A stretch of 64,000 nt of DNA from an uncultured bacterium (GCA_958366705.1 CATXCB010000005.1:62001-126000), one strand, 5' to 3'. Positions 26,370-35,230 are shown, counted from the first letter of the stretch. Made by a program: numbers and translations. The notes: generated by a model not told the origin, from the letters alone.

Positions 26370-26600
26370 CCCAAAAGTTTAATAGACATACACGAGACTC
26401 TGAAATAAATTCAGAGTCTCGGAGTAAACTAGATTCCGAACCAAGTTCGGAATGACGGAAGGGGAGTCCCTCTGAACGGATAAAGTGTCATCCTGAATTG
26501 ACTAGAAAATTAGTTGAGTATACGAAACGTAATTTTCTGTTCCTACTCGGTATTTCAGGATCTAACCAAAAAATCACTATCACATTTTAATATAATATTG
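26370..26600. repeat. Repeat cluster including a long hairpin element
   Basis: Holds a GACTCTGAA...TTCAGAGTC palindrome (26396-26419), a GATTCCGAACC/GTTCGGAATG palindrome (26431-26455), and a 70-base element at 26492-26559. In that element the CCTGAA/TTCAGG arms enclose a second inverted repeat, AGAAAATTA/TAATTTTCT. The long element recurs at 36661-36732. Confidence 0.75.
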
Positions 26601-26626
26601 CGCGAAAACACAACAAGCGATATAAT
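26598..26626 (+). promoter_or_regulatory. Promoter for a probably leaderless mRNA
   Basis: TTGCGC (26598-26603), a 17-base spacer and TATAAT (26621-26626). The ATG of the next gene starts 6 bases later, and there is no Shine-Dalgarno. Confidence 0.6.
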
Positions 26627-26632
26627 ATCAAT

Positions 26633-27607
26633 ATGAGAATAAGAAGATTAACATATTTTGACTATCCAAAATTAAAACGTCTTATTTCGTATCTTTGCAC
26701 AGATGAAAATGACAGACTGGCAAAATCACTGATGGAAGAACCCGTTGGATACATTAATGCGCTAATGCCGCTGTCACTAAAATTTAAATCCGAATCATTT
26801 ATTCTCATTGATAATAATGAAATTCTGGGACTTATTACAACTGCCAGCACCCCTGGGAACCCTTATAAAATAAATATTACACGTCTTATATTTAAAGAAA
26901 ACCTTTATGATATAGGACAAAAACTTGTAGAATTTGTAATTCAAAAACTGGGTGGAAAAGGTGCAACATCATTTACCGTAACAATAGATGAATGCCACGA
27001 TGAGCTTTTTAATTTATTCATCAATGGCTGCGGATTTAGACAATGTGCATCAGAAACCCTGTGGAAAATAGAAAAACCAACACCTGAAAAATCACCTTTA
27101 CACTGGAGATATGCTCAAAATTCAGATGCAAAAGAAATTGAAAATCTTTATAATTCCGAATTGTTTAATATGTATAAACCATCTTTACTTCGAGATAAAA
27201 AAGAATTTCAAGAGCCATTTTTTAAAGGTTTCGTCGATTACTATAAAACAAGAATTATTCTTGAAGAAAGCAGTAAAATACTGGGATATTTATCAATCAC
27301 AACTCGGGATAATCTGAATTATATTCTTGATATAACTACCAATAGCGGTTATGAATTTGACTATAATGAAGTTATCAATCTCTTATTATGCGAAATTGCG
27401 AGAAAGAAAAAAGCATTTTATCCGCTAATAAAACAAAAAAAATACACTAAAAATTCTGAAAAATTTGAAAATTACTTAAAATCAAAGGATTACTACCCTA
27501 TACAAACCCAGCAAATACTGGTAAAAGACTACTATAAACCGGTAAAAGAGGAATCACAAGACTGGAAAGTATTTATCCTTGGAGAAAATCAGATTACAAC
27601 AAATTAA
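26633..27607 (+). CDS. GNAT-like acetyltransferase, two-domain
   Basis: The 324-residue protein looks like two tandem GNAT folds. The first (about 1-150) begins IRRLTYFDYPKLKRLI and has the strand IDNNEILGLITTAS followed by a region where the acetyl-CoA loop would be. The second (about 158-300) begins WRYAQNSDAKEIENLYNSE, with ILEESSKILGYLSITTRD. No canonical Q/RxxGxG/A loop is obvious in either half, so acetyltransferase activity is uncertain. It has no signal peptide. It is flanked on both sides by repeats and transcribed from its own promoter. Confidence 0.6.
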   Translation: MRIRRLTYFDYPKLKRLISYLCTDENDRLAKSLMEEPVGYINALMPLSLKFKSESFILIDNNEILGLITTASTPGNPYKINITRLIFKENLYDIGQKLVEFVIQKLGGKGATSFTVTIDECHDELFNLFINGCGFRQCASETLWKIEKPTPEKSPLHWRYAQNSDAKEIENLYNSELFNMYKPSLLRDKKEFQEPFFKGFVDYYKTRIILEESSKILGYLSITTRDNLNYILDITTNSGYEFDYNEVINLLLCEIARKKKAFYPLIKQKKYTKNSEKFENYLKSKDYYPIQTQQILVKDYYKPVKEESQDWKVFILGENQITTN

Positions 27608-28247
27608 TAAAAGAGAGTAACAACGAGTTAGAACTGATAAACAATTATAACCATACGTGATTGCCGCGTCGGCAAAGCCTCTTCGCAATGATGCAATAAC
27701 ATTCTTATCATTAGTCACCCTAAACTGACGAGTTGTCACCCTGAACTTGGTTCAGGATCTCTTGTAACTGTCATTCTGAGCGTATGCGAAGAATCTATTT
27801 TGATACTTCGGCTATGCCTCAGTATGACTCTATATCTTACTTTAGGTAAGTATATCACCATGAATTTGTTTCAGAATCTAAAAGGAACAAATTCGGAATG
27901 AGTTAGGAAAATTTGCCCAAAATATTACAAAACCGTTACATTGTTGCCATATCTAAAGATTTATTTACATTATGTAACAATCTTCAAAAATCAATAATAT
28001 CAGGAAAAAATCAACTTTTTGACGAATAAAATAACCCAAAAGTATTAATTTTATTAGATTAATGTTATTTAACTAGTCCATTTGGGTTTAATAAACTTGT
28101 AGCTAAAACTTGAGGATTAGACATCAAAAATGAATAGAACAATCAATACTGGATAATAAATTTAGTCCGTCAACCCCATACATGCAGCCCCGAATGCATA
28201 TTAACGCGACCAAACCGCGAGAAGAAATCGAAAAATCATTCAAATGG
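27608..28247. repeat. Gene-free stretch upstream of pilin-like paralogue B
   Basis: From 27659 to about 27900 it is a patchwork of the dispersed repeats: a GCCGCGTCGGCAAAGC...CGCAATGATG element, a CCTGAACTT/GGTTCAGG palindrome (27741-27759) and a CATTCTGAGCGTATGCGAAGAATC element (27771-27794). From 27910 to 28247 the sequence is AT-rich and not obviously repetitive. I see no ORF with a ribosome-binding site and no tRNA or known RNA motif, but a small RNA cannot be excluded. Confidence 0.55.
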
Positions 28248-28276
28248 TTGACAGACTTTAAAAAAAATAGTAATAT
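28248..28276 (+). promoter_or_regulatory. Strong sigma-70-type promoter of pilin-like paralogue B
   Basis: Perfect -35 TTGACA (28248-28253), 17-base spacer, -10 TAATAT (28271-28276). It precedes a 5' UTR of about 50 bases and an AAAGG ribosome-binding site. Confidence 0.8.
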
Positions 28277-28331
28277 AATCGTTATGTAAAGCGTATGTTA
28301 TAGTTTTATTTAAAAGAAAGGTGAAAAGATT

Positions 28332-29084
28332 ATGACAAAAAGATTCGGTTTTACTTTGGCAGAAGTATTAATCACATTAGGTATCATTGGTGTAGTAGCT
28401 GCTATGACTATCCCAACATTGATTTCTAACACTAACGGTGCAAAATTCCGTTCTCAATTCAAAAAAACATTATCAACATTGAACCAGGCTGGTTTGATGT
28501 CACAAGCACAATATGACTTCGACTATGCAGGTACTACTGTAGCTTGCCAAGCAGATCAAGCTGCAGGTGCTGCAGAACACCCTGATTCAGTAATGTCATT
28601 CTGTGCAATCTTAAACGGAACTCTAACAGGTCAAACTTACCAAGGGGTTGTAACTAATATTAAACGTAATAACAATGGTACTCAAGTAGATTACGCTATC
28701 GTAAGACCAAATAATTATCCTGGTGTAATTCCTGCAGATGCTGAGGGTAAATATCTTGCTTACACATTGGCTGATGGTTCTATTGTTGCATTTAACCCTG
28801 CAGCTCAAGGTTGCGAATTACCTATCGGTACTCAATTGAACGATACAGCATTAACTGGTATTTTAAAAGATTGTAAAGGGTTCATTGATGTAAACGGTGC
28901 AACATTACCTAACAGAGAAGTTACTTGTACTACTGGTAACAAAGCAACAGAAGCCGTACAAACTCCTTGTGCAGTTAAAAATGATGCTAACCACATGACA
29001 GATATCTTCCCAATCGTGTTCCACGATGCAACTGTTGAACCGGCATCTGACGCTGCTAAATATGTATTAACAACTTCTAAATAG
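28332..29084 (+). CDS. Pilin-like secreted protein (paralogue B, probably highly expressed)
   Basis: A 250-residue protein with the short leader MTKRFG and then FTLAEVLITLGIIGVVAAMTIPTLI. The globular domain is a clear paralogue of the 22081 protein over its full length, including CAILNGTLTG.TYQG, GCELPIG, KGFIDVNGATLPN and FPIVFHDATVEPAS. It has a consensus promoter, a strong ribosome-binding site (AAAGGTGA), a good terminator and a codon set rich in GGT/GCT/GTA, all pointing to high expression. I infer it may be a major pilin of the set. Confidence 0.9.
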   Translation: MTKRFGFTLAEVLITLGIIGVVAAMTIPTLISNTNGAKFRSQFKKTLSTLNQAGLMSQAQYDFDYAGTTVACQADQAAGAAEHPDSVMSFCAILNGTLTGQTYQGVVTNIKRNNNGTQVDYAIVRPNNYPGVIPADAEGKYLAYTLADGSIVAFNPAAQGCELPIGTQLNDTALTGILKDCKGFIDVNGATLPNREVTCTTGNKATEAVQTPCAVKNDANHMTDIFPIVFHDATVEPASDAAKYVLTTSK

Positions 29085-29114
29085 TTAGTTGCTAATAAAA
29101 GTTTAACAACTTTT

Positions 29115-29150
29115 AAACAAGAGAAGAACAAATGTTTTTCTCTTGTTTTT
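29115..29150 (+). terminator. Intrinsic terminator after pilin-like paralogue B
   Basis: AAACAAGAGAA / TTCTCTTGTTT stem with a 12-base loop followed by a T-run. Confidence 0.85.
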
Positions 29151-29169
29151 TATTGGGTATCTTGAAAAA

Positions 29170-29400
29170 CTTATTAGTTCCCCTGAATTGACTAGTGTGT
29201 TAGTCATCCTGAACGCATAAAACGTCACCCTGAACTTGTTTCAGGGTCTAGAAAGAAAACTTGCCCTAGTGCTATCCTAAAGATGAGATTCCGAAACAAG
29301 TTCGGAATGACGACTTCAATTACATTAGGATACAATTTTCCTAAATACGTTACATCGTCATTGCGAGGCGTAAGCCGCGGCAATCCAGTATAAATATTTT
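29170..29400. repeat. Repeat cluster downstream of pilin-like paralogue B
   Basis: Holds a shortened CCTGAATTGACTAG...CAGGG element (about 29182-29250), a GATTCCGAAACA/GTTCGGAATG palindrome (29287-29310) and the 90-base unit 29302-29391 shared with 22926-23016, ending in GTCATTGCGAGGCGTAAGC and GCGGCAATCCAG. The shared unit lies downstream of both close pilin paralogues. Confidence 0.75.
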
Positions 29401-29470
29401 CATATTATTACTGGAAATAATCCCAGCTTCATGATACCATTAACTGATAGAAAGAAATCGAGGTGCGGGT

Positions 29471-30493
29471 ATGAACAATTTAAAAATTTATCTTGATAAA
29501 GACATTAATAAAGAACTTATCAAGTCTAAAAAAATTGCAGTTATTGGTTTTGGCTCTCAGGGATACGGTCAATCTATGAATCTTAAAGATTCAGGCTGCG
29601 ATATTGTATTAGGCCTAAGACAGGGTGGAAAATCCGATACTAAAGCCAAAAATTACGGTTTCAAAACTATGTCAATTGAAGATGCAGTAAAATGGGCTGA
29701 TATAGTTCAAATTCTTATTCCTGATGAATTACAAGCCGAGGTTTACGAAAATCAAATAAAACCAAATATGAAATCCGGTCAATATTTAATGTTCTCTCAC
29801 GGTTTTAATATTCATTACAAAAAAATTGTACCACCTGAGGATATAAATGTTATTATGGTAGCCCCAAAAGGTCCGGGACACACTGTAAGAAGCCAGTATG
29901 AAGAGGGTAAAGGAGTTCCATCATTAATTGCTGTTTATCAGGATGCATCCGGTAACTCAAAAGAAATAGCATTATCATACGCTTCTGCAATAGGTGCAGG
30001 AAGAGCCGGTATAATTGAAACAACATTTAAAGAAGAAACTGAAACTGATTTATTCGGAGAACAGGCTGTAATTTGCGGAGGTGTTTCCGCTTTAATGAAA
30101 GCCGGTTTTGAAGTTTTAACAGAAGCAGGATATTCTCCATATATGGCCTATTTTGAAGTTCTGCATGAGATGAAACTCATTATTGATTTAGTAAATCAGG
30201 GCGGGCTCGCTGACATGAGATACTCAATATCTAACACTGCAGAATACGGGGATATGACTCGAGGTCCAAAAGTTATTGGTGAAGCGTCAAAAAATGCAAT
30301 GCGCGAAATTTTAAAAGATATCCAGTCTGGAGCTTTTGCAGAGGAATTTACAAATGAAATGAAAACCGGCTGCAATAAATTTAACAGTTTAAGAAAAGAA
30401 AATTCAGACCACCAGATTGAAAAAATAGGAGAAGAAATCAGATCTTCTTTTGTGTGGGGACAAGACAAAATTATAGACAGAAATAAAAATTAA
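29471..30493 (+). CDS. ilvC: Ketol-acid reductoisomerase
   Basis: The 340-residue class I enzyme converts 2-acetolactate to 2,3-dihydroxyisovalerate with NAD(P)H in valine, leucine and isoleucine synthesis. The Rossmann motif is VIGFGSQGYGQSMNLKDSG, and the cofactor loop reads LRQGGKS. Metal and substrate motifs include APKGPGHTVRSQY, ETETDLFGEQAVICGG and the AEYGDMTRGPKVI segment. The ribosome-binding site GAGGTG precedes the ATG. ilvB/ilvN are not in the window, so it is isolated from its pathway. It is followed by a YhaM-like gene and may share its transcript. Confidence 0.96.
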   Translation: MNNLKIYLDKDINKELIKSKKIAVIGFGSQGYGQSMNLKDSGCDIVLGLRQGGKSDTKAKNYGFKTMSIEDAVKWADIVQILIPDELQAEVYENQIKPNMKSGQYLMFSHGFNIHYKKIVPPEDINVIMVAPKGPGHTVRSQYEEGKGVPSLIAVYQDASGNSKEIALSYASAIGAGRAGIIETTFKEETETDLFGEQAVICGGVSALMKAGFEVLTEAGYSPYMAYFEVLHEMKLIIDLVNQGGLADMRYSISNTAEYGDMTRGPKVIGEASKNAMREILKDIQSGAFAEEFTNEMKTGCNKFNSLRKENSDHQIEKIGEEIRSSFVWGQDKIIDRNKN

Positions 30494-30532
30494 AACTCAA
30501 GTAAAAAAACAACACATAACAGAGGTAATAAG

Positions 30533-31375
30533 ATGTTCAATACTGAAGATACATACGAAGTAGTTATTTTCTCAATAGGAGATACTAAAGCCGGAACAAA
30601 AATGGGAAAATTACAACTAAAAAACACTGTAGATGATACCGTTTTAAATTGTATATTATGGGAAGAAACCCTGAATAGATTTGACAGTAAAATATTTAGA
30701 ACCGGAAATCTTGTTCGAATTGTATCAGCAAGCTTCAACGAAAAATACAACAACTGCCTTGTTTCTGCTCTTGAGCTAATTAAAGAAGCAAAATTAGGAC
30801 TTGAACCGGCTGAAATTGAAAAATACTGGACAATATTACAATCTTATATCAATAAAATAAAAAATATAGACTTGAAAAATTTTGTTACAGAACAGTTTGC
30901 AAAATATTCAAAAGAATTTAAAATTATGCCGGCCGCAAAGCTTATGCACCACAATTATATAGGCGGACTGCTTGTTCACACGGTAGAATGCGCGCAATAC
31001 GCAGAGTTAAATTTAAAAACTTTTGCGTATAAAACAAATGAAGATGAAATCTATGCTGCCTGTTTATTACATGACTTCGGCAAAATTTTTGAATACACAA
31101 TTGACACAGATACAGGACTCATTGATTATGCGCCAAACTTTAGAGAAGACTGGATTTCGCATTCTCAATACGGATTTTGCATCTGCATGAATGCTGGATT
31201 TAAAAACGTTGCAAAAATGATTGCCGCTCACCATGGCAGAGCTGAATGGGGCGCAATTATTGACTTAAATCAGAAAGATTTAGAGCCAGAATTATATTTA
31301 ATCCATTTTATAGATAATTTATCTGCTAAATTCGGAAAAATCAATACACGATTACTGGAAAAGAAAGAGGATTAA
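30533..31375 (+). CDS. YhaM-like 3'-5' exoribonuclease (OB + HD domains)
   Basis: The 280-residue protein has an N-terminal OB-like nucleic acid-binding domain (about 8-85) and an HD phosphohydrolase domain. Metal-site residues are visible in MHHNYIGGLLVHTVE, CLLHDFGKIFEY (His180-Asp181) and AAHHGRAEWGA. This order matches Bacillus YhaM, a 3'-5' exonuclease. It is about 30 residues shorter than YhaM. The stop is one base before the TTG start of the first thymidylate-kinase gene, so the three genes are likely one operon linking nucleic acid turnover and nucleotide supply. Confidence 0.85.
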   Translation: MFNTEDTYEVVIFSIGDTKAGTKMGKLQLKNTVDDTVLNCILWEETLNRFDSKIFRTGNLVRIVSASFNEKYNNCLVSALELIKEAKLGLEPAEIEKYWTILQSYINKIKNIDLKNFVTEQFAKYSKEFKIMPAAKLMHHNYIGGLLVHTVECAQYAELNLKTFAYKTNEDEIYAACLLHDFGKIFEYTIDTDTGLIDYAPNFREDWISHSQYGFCICMNAGFKNVAKMIAAHHGRAEWGAIIDLNQKDLEPELYLIHFIDNLSAKFGKINTRLLEKKED

Positions 31376-31376
31376 T

Positions 31377-32051
31377 TTGGCTAAATTAACGGAAAGACAT
31401 AACTACGAAGGCACTCTTGTTTGTGTTGAAGGAATTGACGGCTCCGGGAAATCCACTCAATTAGCGCTTTTAAGAGATTGGTTAAAAGACATTGGCAAAG
31501 ATGTAATCTTTACCGAATGGAATTCATCTGAATTGATTTCTCAAACAACTAAACTTGCCAAAAAGAAAAATATGCTTTCACCAAGAACATTTAGTCTGCT
31601 GCACGCTGTGGATTTTGCTGACAGGTTAAAACAAGTTATTGCACCGGCATTAAAAGCCGGATTTATTGTTCTTGCTGACAGATATGCATATACAGCTTTT
31701 GCTCGGGATGTAGCAAGAGGTGTTGACCCTCACTGGGTTAGAGAAGTTTATGATTTTGCAATAAAACCAGACTTGGCTGTGTATTTTGATATAGATCCGC
31801 TTACTTCGCTTGAACGTATTTGTTCCAATAGAACGCCCAAATTTTATGAAGCTGGTATGGATATGAAATTGAGCAATGACCCATATGAAAGTTATATAAT
31901 ATTCCAATCTAAAGTTATTGAAGAATATAATAAAATGCTCAACGAGTTTGAAATAGTTAAATTAGATGCAAAAGATACAATCCATAAAAAACAAGTCGAA
32001 ATACGCAGACTGCTTAAACAAATTTTAAAAGAAAAAGGAGTTGATATATAA
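31377..32051 (+). CDS. Thymidylate kinase family protein, copy 1
   Basis: A 224-residue P-loop nucleoside monophosphate kinase with EGIDGSGKSTQ (residues 18-28) and the DRY signature of thymidylate kinases at Asp101-Tyr103. After DRY it reads AYTAFARDVARG instead of the usual S-x-AYQ, so the substrate may not be dTMP. The start is TTG with AGAGGA upstream. The stop overlaps the ATG of the next gene as TAATG. The neighbour is a full-length paralogue, so one copy may be the housekeeping Tmk and the other a specialised enzyme. Confidence 0.8.
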   Translation: MAKLTERHNYEGTLVCVEGIDGSGKSTQLALLRDWLKDIGKDVIFTEWNSSELISQTTKLAKKKNMLSPRTFSLLHAVDFADRLKQVIAPALKAGFIVLADRYAYTAFARDVARGVDPHWVREVYDFAIKPDLAVYFDIDPLTSLERICSNRTPKFYEAGMDMKLSNDPYESYIIFQSKVIEEYNKMLNEFEIVKLDAKDTIHKKQVEIRRLLKQILKEKGVDI

Positions 32052-32722
32052 TGGAACAATTCAGAAGAAAACATAATTATAATGGACTTCTGGTAGTTAT
32101 TGAGGGAACTGATGGTTCTGGAAAATCAACCCAACTTGAGCTTTTAAAAAAATCTCTTCAAGATCAATGCTATGGAGTTATGGTTTCGGAATGGAAAACA
32201 TCCAGACTTATTGCGAATGTTATTGATGATGCTAAAGAAAGGAATTTACTCAATGCTACAACATATAGCCTGTTATATGCTGCAGACTTTGCTGACAGGT
32301 TGGAAAATCAAATTATTCCGGCGCTAAAAGCAGGTTTTGTTGTTCTACTTGACAGATACTATTACACAGCCTTAGCCAGAGATGTTGTGCGCGGACAAAA
32401 TATTGATTGGGTAAAAAACTTGTATGATTACGCTCCCGAACCGGATTTAGTATTTTATCTTGATATGCCGGTTGATACGCTATTAAAAAGAATAATCGGG
32501 ACTACAGGATTAGATTTTTATGAAAGCGGCAGAGATGTAGGTTTTTCTACTGATTTTTATAAAAGTTTTGGAATATACCAGAATCAATGCTTGGAACAGT
32601 ATGACAAAATGAAATCTGAATATGGATTTATCAGTATTGATGGCACAAAATCAATACCTGATATTCATAATATTATGTTAAAAGAAGTTCAAAAAATCCT
32701 GGAAACAGGCATTTTAGACTAA
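32051..32722 (+). CDS. Thymidylate kinase family protein, copy 2
   Basis: The 223-residue protein is collinear with copy 1: EGTDGSGKSTQ at 18-28, an ADFADRLENQIIPALKAGF segment matching ADFADRLKQVIAPALKAGF, then DRYYYTALARDVVRG. The two proteins look like an old tandem duplication, with perhaps half of the residues shared by eye. It is translationally coupled to copy 1. Both lack the usual AYQ after DRY. Catalytic P-loop residues are intact in both. Confidence 0.8.
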   Translation: MEQFRRKHNYNGLLVVIEGTDGSGKSTQLELLKKSLQDQCYGVMVSEWKTSRLIANVIDDAKERNLLNATTYSLLYAADFADRLENQIIPALKAGFVVLLDRYYYTALARDVVRGQNIDWVKNLYDYAPEPDLVFYLDMPVDTLLKRIIGTTGLDFYESGRDVGFSTDFYKSFGIYQNQCLEQYDKMKSEYGFISIDGTKSIPDIHNIMLKEVQKILETGILD

Positions 32723-32884
32723 TGCACTATATTATTGAAAAATCAATGTTTTAGCGGTAAATGTTAACAATTTAAATAAAAATTTACGTTGTGAAACATT
32801 TTGAGTCATGGAACCTGTTTTATGCTAAATTAAAGGGTATAAAAGGATTTTATTTAAGGAATAGTTTTAGTAAGGAGATATTGA

Positions 32885-33559
32885 ATGTCTGAATACTTGA
32901 GCAAGGAAGAGATTAAACAATGGAGAAGCTCATTAGAAAAAATCACATTAGAGGAGTTTGCTGCTAGATTAGGGAAAAAAGTAGAAGAAAAAAAAGAAAC
33001 TAATGACCTTATTGATATCGTTCTACACGGTCAACCAGTAATTTCTAATGAACCGGAATGGTCTTCTAAAGCAGAAAGACTTAGTACAATTGCTGACAGA
33101 GCTTACGAAAAAGAAAAAGAATTATACATTTCTCCTTTCTCTGCTAAAAATCTACAAGTAGAAGATACTGCAAAAATAGTCGCTGAACCTGAAACAAAAC
33201 AAAAAGAAACAAAAAAGAAAATTGAAGTAAAACCTCAAGTTCCTAAAGCAACAAAAGTTAAAAAAGTTTCAAAAACTCTATCTGAAGCTGCGAAAGAAAT
33301 AGTTTCTGAAAATAAAACCGGAGACACTCTAAGAGATGAAGTAAGAGTTGTATTCAAAAAAAGCTTGACTGACAGAGAACAAAAAGTGTTTGATTATTTT
33401 GCAGCTAATAAAAATAAAATCGTTTACGCAAAAGATCTTGCAACATTATTAGACTTGCCTAGAGATTATGTTTATAAATATATAAAAAACCTGAGAGCTA
33501 AAATCGAAGGCGAAGCACTTAAAAACGCAGATAAAGGCGGATTCGTTTTATCATTATAA
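32885..33559 (+). CDS. Possible DNA-binding protein with C-terminal winged-helix region
   Basis: A 224-residue protein. It has an N-terminal helical part (about 1-70), a Lys/Glu/Pro-rich linker (about 95-150) and a C-terminal domain (about 160-224) reading LTDREQKVFDYFAANKNKIVYAKDLATLLDLPRDYVYKYIKNLRAKI, which looks like a winged helix of the transcription-factor type. It ends in GGFVLSL. The ribosome-binding site is AAGGAG. No family is recognised with confidence. The gene stands alone with a terminator behind it. Confidence 0.7.
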   Translation: MSEYLSKEEIKQWRSSLEKITLEEFAARLGKKVEEKKETNDLIDIVLHGQPVISNEPEWSSKAERLSTIADRAYEKEKELYISPFSAKNLQVEDTAKIVAEPETKQKETKKKIEVKPQVPKATKVKKVSKTLSEAAKEIVSENKTGDTLRDEVRVVFKKSLTDREQKVFDYFAANKNKIVYAKDLATLLDLPRDYVYKYIKNLRAKIEGEALKNADKGGFVLSL

Positions 33560-33575
33560 ACTATTTATTTATAAC

Positions 33576-33612
33576 AACAAAAAGCACTTACTAAAAATAA
33601 GTGCTTTTGTTT
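33576..33612. terminator. Bidirectional intrinsic terminator
   Basis: ACAAAAAGCACTTA / TAAGTGCTTTTGTT arms around a seven-base loop, between the convergent genes ending at 33559 and 33626. Confidence 0.8.
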
Positions 33613-33625
33613 TACTATTTATTAT

Positions 33626-34018
33626 TTATTTAATTTCGATTTTTGCTCCTACAAATTCCAGAGCTTTCTTTGTTAAATCTGCCTCTTTATCAGATATACC
33701 TGTCATAATAGTTGAGGGAACAGAATTAACTAAATCTTTAGCAGTAGCATAATCAAGTCCTGTTATTTGTCTTAATGTTGCCATAACTGTGACTTTATTA
33801 TCACCGGCATCAAGAAGAATTAAAGAATTATTCCCAGTTTTCTTTTTAATAGTTAATTTGGATTCGACCTTTTTAGCCTTATTATTCTCAATCTCAAACA
33901 ATTTAAAATCTGCCAATTTCATATTATCCATATCAATATTATACTTTTTCTTCAGAATATCTCTCAAGATAACAATAAGCATAATTGCAATAGCCGCAAA
34001 TAAGTAAAAAGTATTCAT
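33626..34018 (-). CDS. Membrane-anchored L7/L12 C-terminal-domain-like protein
   Basis: The 130-residue protein has one N-terminal membrane helix (residues 3-18, TFYLFAAIAIMLIVIL), a basic linker, and a C-terminal domain (about 68-130) that aligns with the L7/L12 factor-binding domain encoded next door: ATLRQITGLDYATAKDLVNSVPS against KEVRTLTGLGLKEAKDLVESAPK, and both end in GAxIEIK. It lies just downstream of rplL on the same strand, separated by a hairpin. This looks like a duplicated ribosomal stalk domain placed on the membrane. Its function is unknown. Confidence 0.8.
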   Translation of the reverse strand: MNTFYLFAAIAIMLIVILRDILKKKYNIDMDNMKLADFKLFEIENNKAKKVESKLTIKKKTGNNSLILLDAGDNKVTVMATLRQITGLDYATAKDLVNSVPSTIMTGISDKEADLTKKALEFVGAKIEIK

Positions 34019-34037
34019 TAAAAAGCCCTCATATATT

Positions 34038-34066
34038 AAAATGGACGATCAATTGATCGCCCATTT
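34038..34066 (-). terminator. Hairpin downstream of rplL
   Basis: AAATGGGCGATCA / TGATCGTCCATTT on the minus strand, with one mismatch and flanking T's. It probably limits read-through from rplL into the anchored L12-like gene. Confidence 0.6.
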
Positions 34067-34096
34067 ATAATATCATATTCCTGTTTTAAAATCAAA

Positions 34097-34468
34097 CTAC
34101 TTGATTTCGATAACAGCACCAGCTGCTTCAAGAGTTTTCTTGATAGCTTCAGCTTCGTCTTTTTTGATATTTTCTTTAACAGCTTTAGGAGCAGATTCAA
34201 CTAAATCTTTAGCTTCTTTTAATCCTAAACCAGTTAAAGTTCTAACTTCTTTTAATACAGCGATTTTCTTATCAGCTGGAACTGAAGCTAATACAACAGA
34301 TACTTCAGCATCAGCATCTTCAGCAGGAGCTGCTGCTACAGGAGCTGCTGCTACAGCTACAGGAGCTGCTGCAGATACGCCGAATTTTTCTTCCATAGCT
34401 TTTACTAATTCAGCTGCTTCTAATAAAGTTAATTTTTCAATTGATTCTAAAATTGATTCTACACTCAT
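34097..34468 (-). CDS. rplL: 50S ribosomal protein L7/L12
   Basis: A full-length 123-residue ribosomal stalk protein. It has an N-terminal dimerisation domain (about 1-33), an Ala/Pro/Val-rich hinge (about 34-53) and a C-terminal factor-binding domain with EVRTLTGLGLKEAKDLVESAPK. It recruits translational GTPases. The start ATG follows an AAGGAG site. It is the second gene of the rplJ-rplL operon, about 100 bases after rplJ. Confidence 0.98.
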   Translation of the reverse strand: MSVESILESIEKLTLLEAAELVKAMEEKFGVSAAAPVAVAAAPVAAAPAEDADAEVSVVLASVPADKKIAVLKEVRTLTGLGLKEAKDLVESAPKAVKENIKKDEAEAIKKTLEAAGAVIEIK

Positions 34469-34573
34469 TGTTTTTCTCCTTTTATTTTAAAATTTGAGTT
34501 TTTACTAATACAATTTAAGCACAGTGTCTTAAATAAAATTTGTCACGCAAAAGAATTGCGCAATTCAACTGCA

Positions 34574-35095
34574 TTACGCAGCTTTTTGATCTCTGACAGC
34601 TGCCATAGCTCTTGTAAGCTGAGACATAACTGCATTGATAGAATTTGCGATACCTGATGCCGGCGAATTGATAGAACCAAGCATTTTTGCAAAAAGTTCT
34701 TCTTTTGATGGAAGAGCAGCCAATGCTTTAGTTTCTTCAACTGATAATAATTTACCATCCAAAACTGCGCCAAGGATTTCTCCTTTTTTAGCTTCTTTGA
34801 TAAATTTAGTAACAGCTTTAGCAGGACTTACAGGATCTTCAAAACCAAAAGCCAAAGCGATAGGTCCGGTCATTTTATCAGCTAAAAGTTCATATGCTGT
34901 ACCTTTTACAGCGATTTTAGCTAACGTATTTTTAGTAACCATATAGTCACCACCGCCTTTTTGAGTTTCACGTCTTAATTTTGTGATTTCTTCAACGGTT
35001 AAACCTTGGTACTCAGTGATAATTACGGATTGAGCTTTTTCAATTTTTGATTTAATCGCATCTATTTTTTCTGATTTAAATGCTTTTGTTGCCAT
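34574..35095 (-). CDS. rplJ: 50S ribosomal protein L10
   Basis: The 173-residue stalk-base protein carries L7/L12 dimers on 23S rRNA. It begins MATKAFKSEKIDAIKSKIE and contains VTKNTLAKIAVKGT and GPIALAFG. The start is placed at ATG 35093-35095, 7 bases after AAGGAG. An ORF extension to 35119 runs through this site and is not used. It is the first gene of the operon, with an L10 leader upstream at 35231-35308. No rplK/rplA lies directly upstream, because the next gene diverges. Confidence 0.97.
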   Translation of the reverse strand: MATKAFKSEKIDAIKSKIEKAQSVIITEYQGLTVEEITKLRRETQKGGGDYMVTKNTLAKIAVKGTAYELLADKMTGPIALAFGFEDPVSPAKAVTKFIKEAKKGEILGAVLDGKLLSVEETKALAALPSKEELFAKMLGSINSPASGIANSINAVMSQLTRAMAAVRDQKAA

Positions 35096-35230
35096 TTGTA
35101 GCTCCTTTGATTTCTGCAACGATTTTTAATCGTATTCTTGTTATCGACCTAATAAAACTAAAAAAGACTTTGCTTTCCTAGTTTTACCGCAAAATCTTAC
35201 ACATAAGTCTATAATGCTATTTACTTTCGT

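Noticed and set aside
27608..28331. Possible structured RNA in the long gap before the pilin-like gene
   Set aside because: I looked for tRNA, tmRNA, RNase P, SRP and 6S hallmarks and saw none. The first part is explained by dispersed repeats and the end by a promoter.
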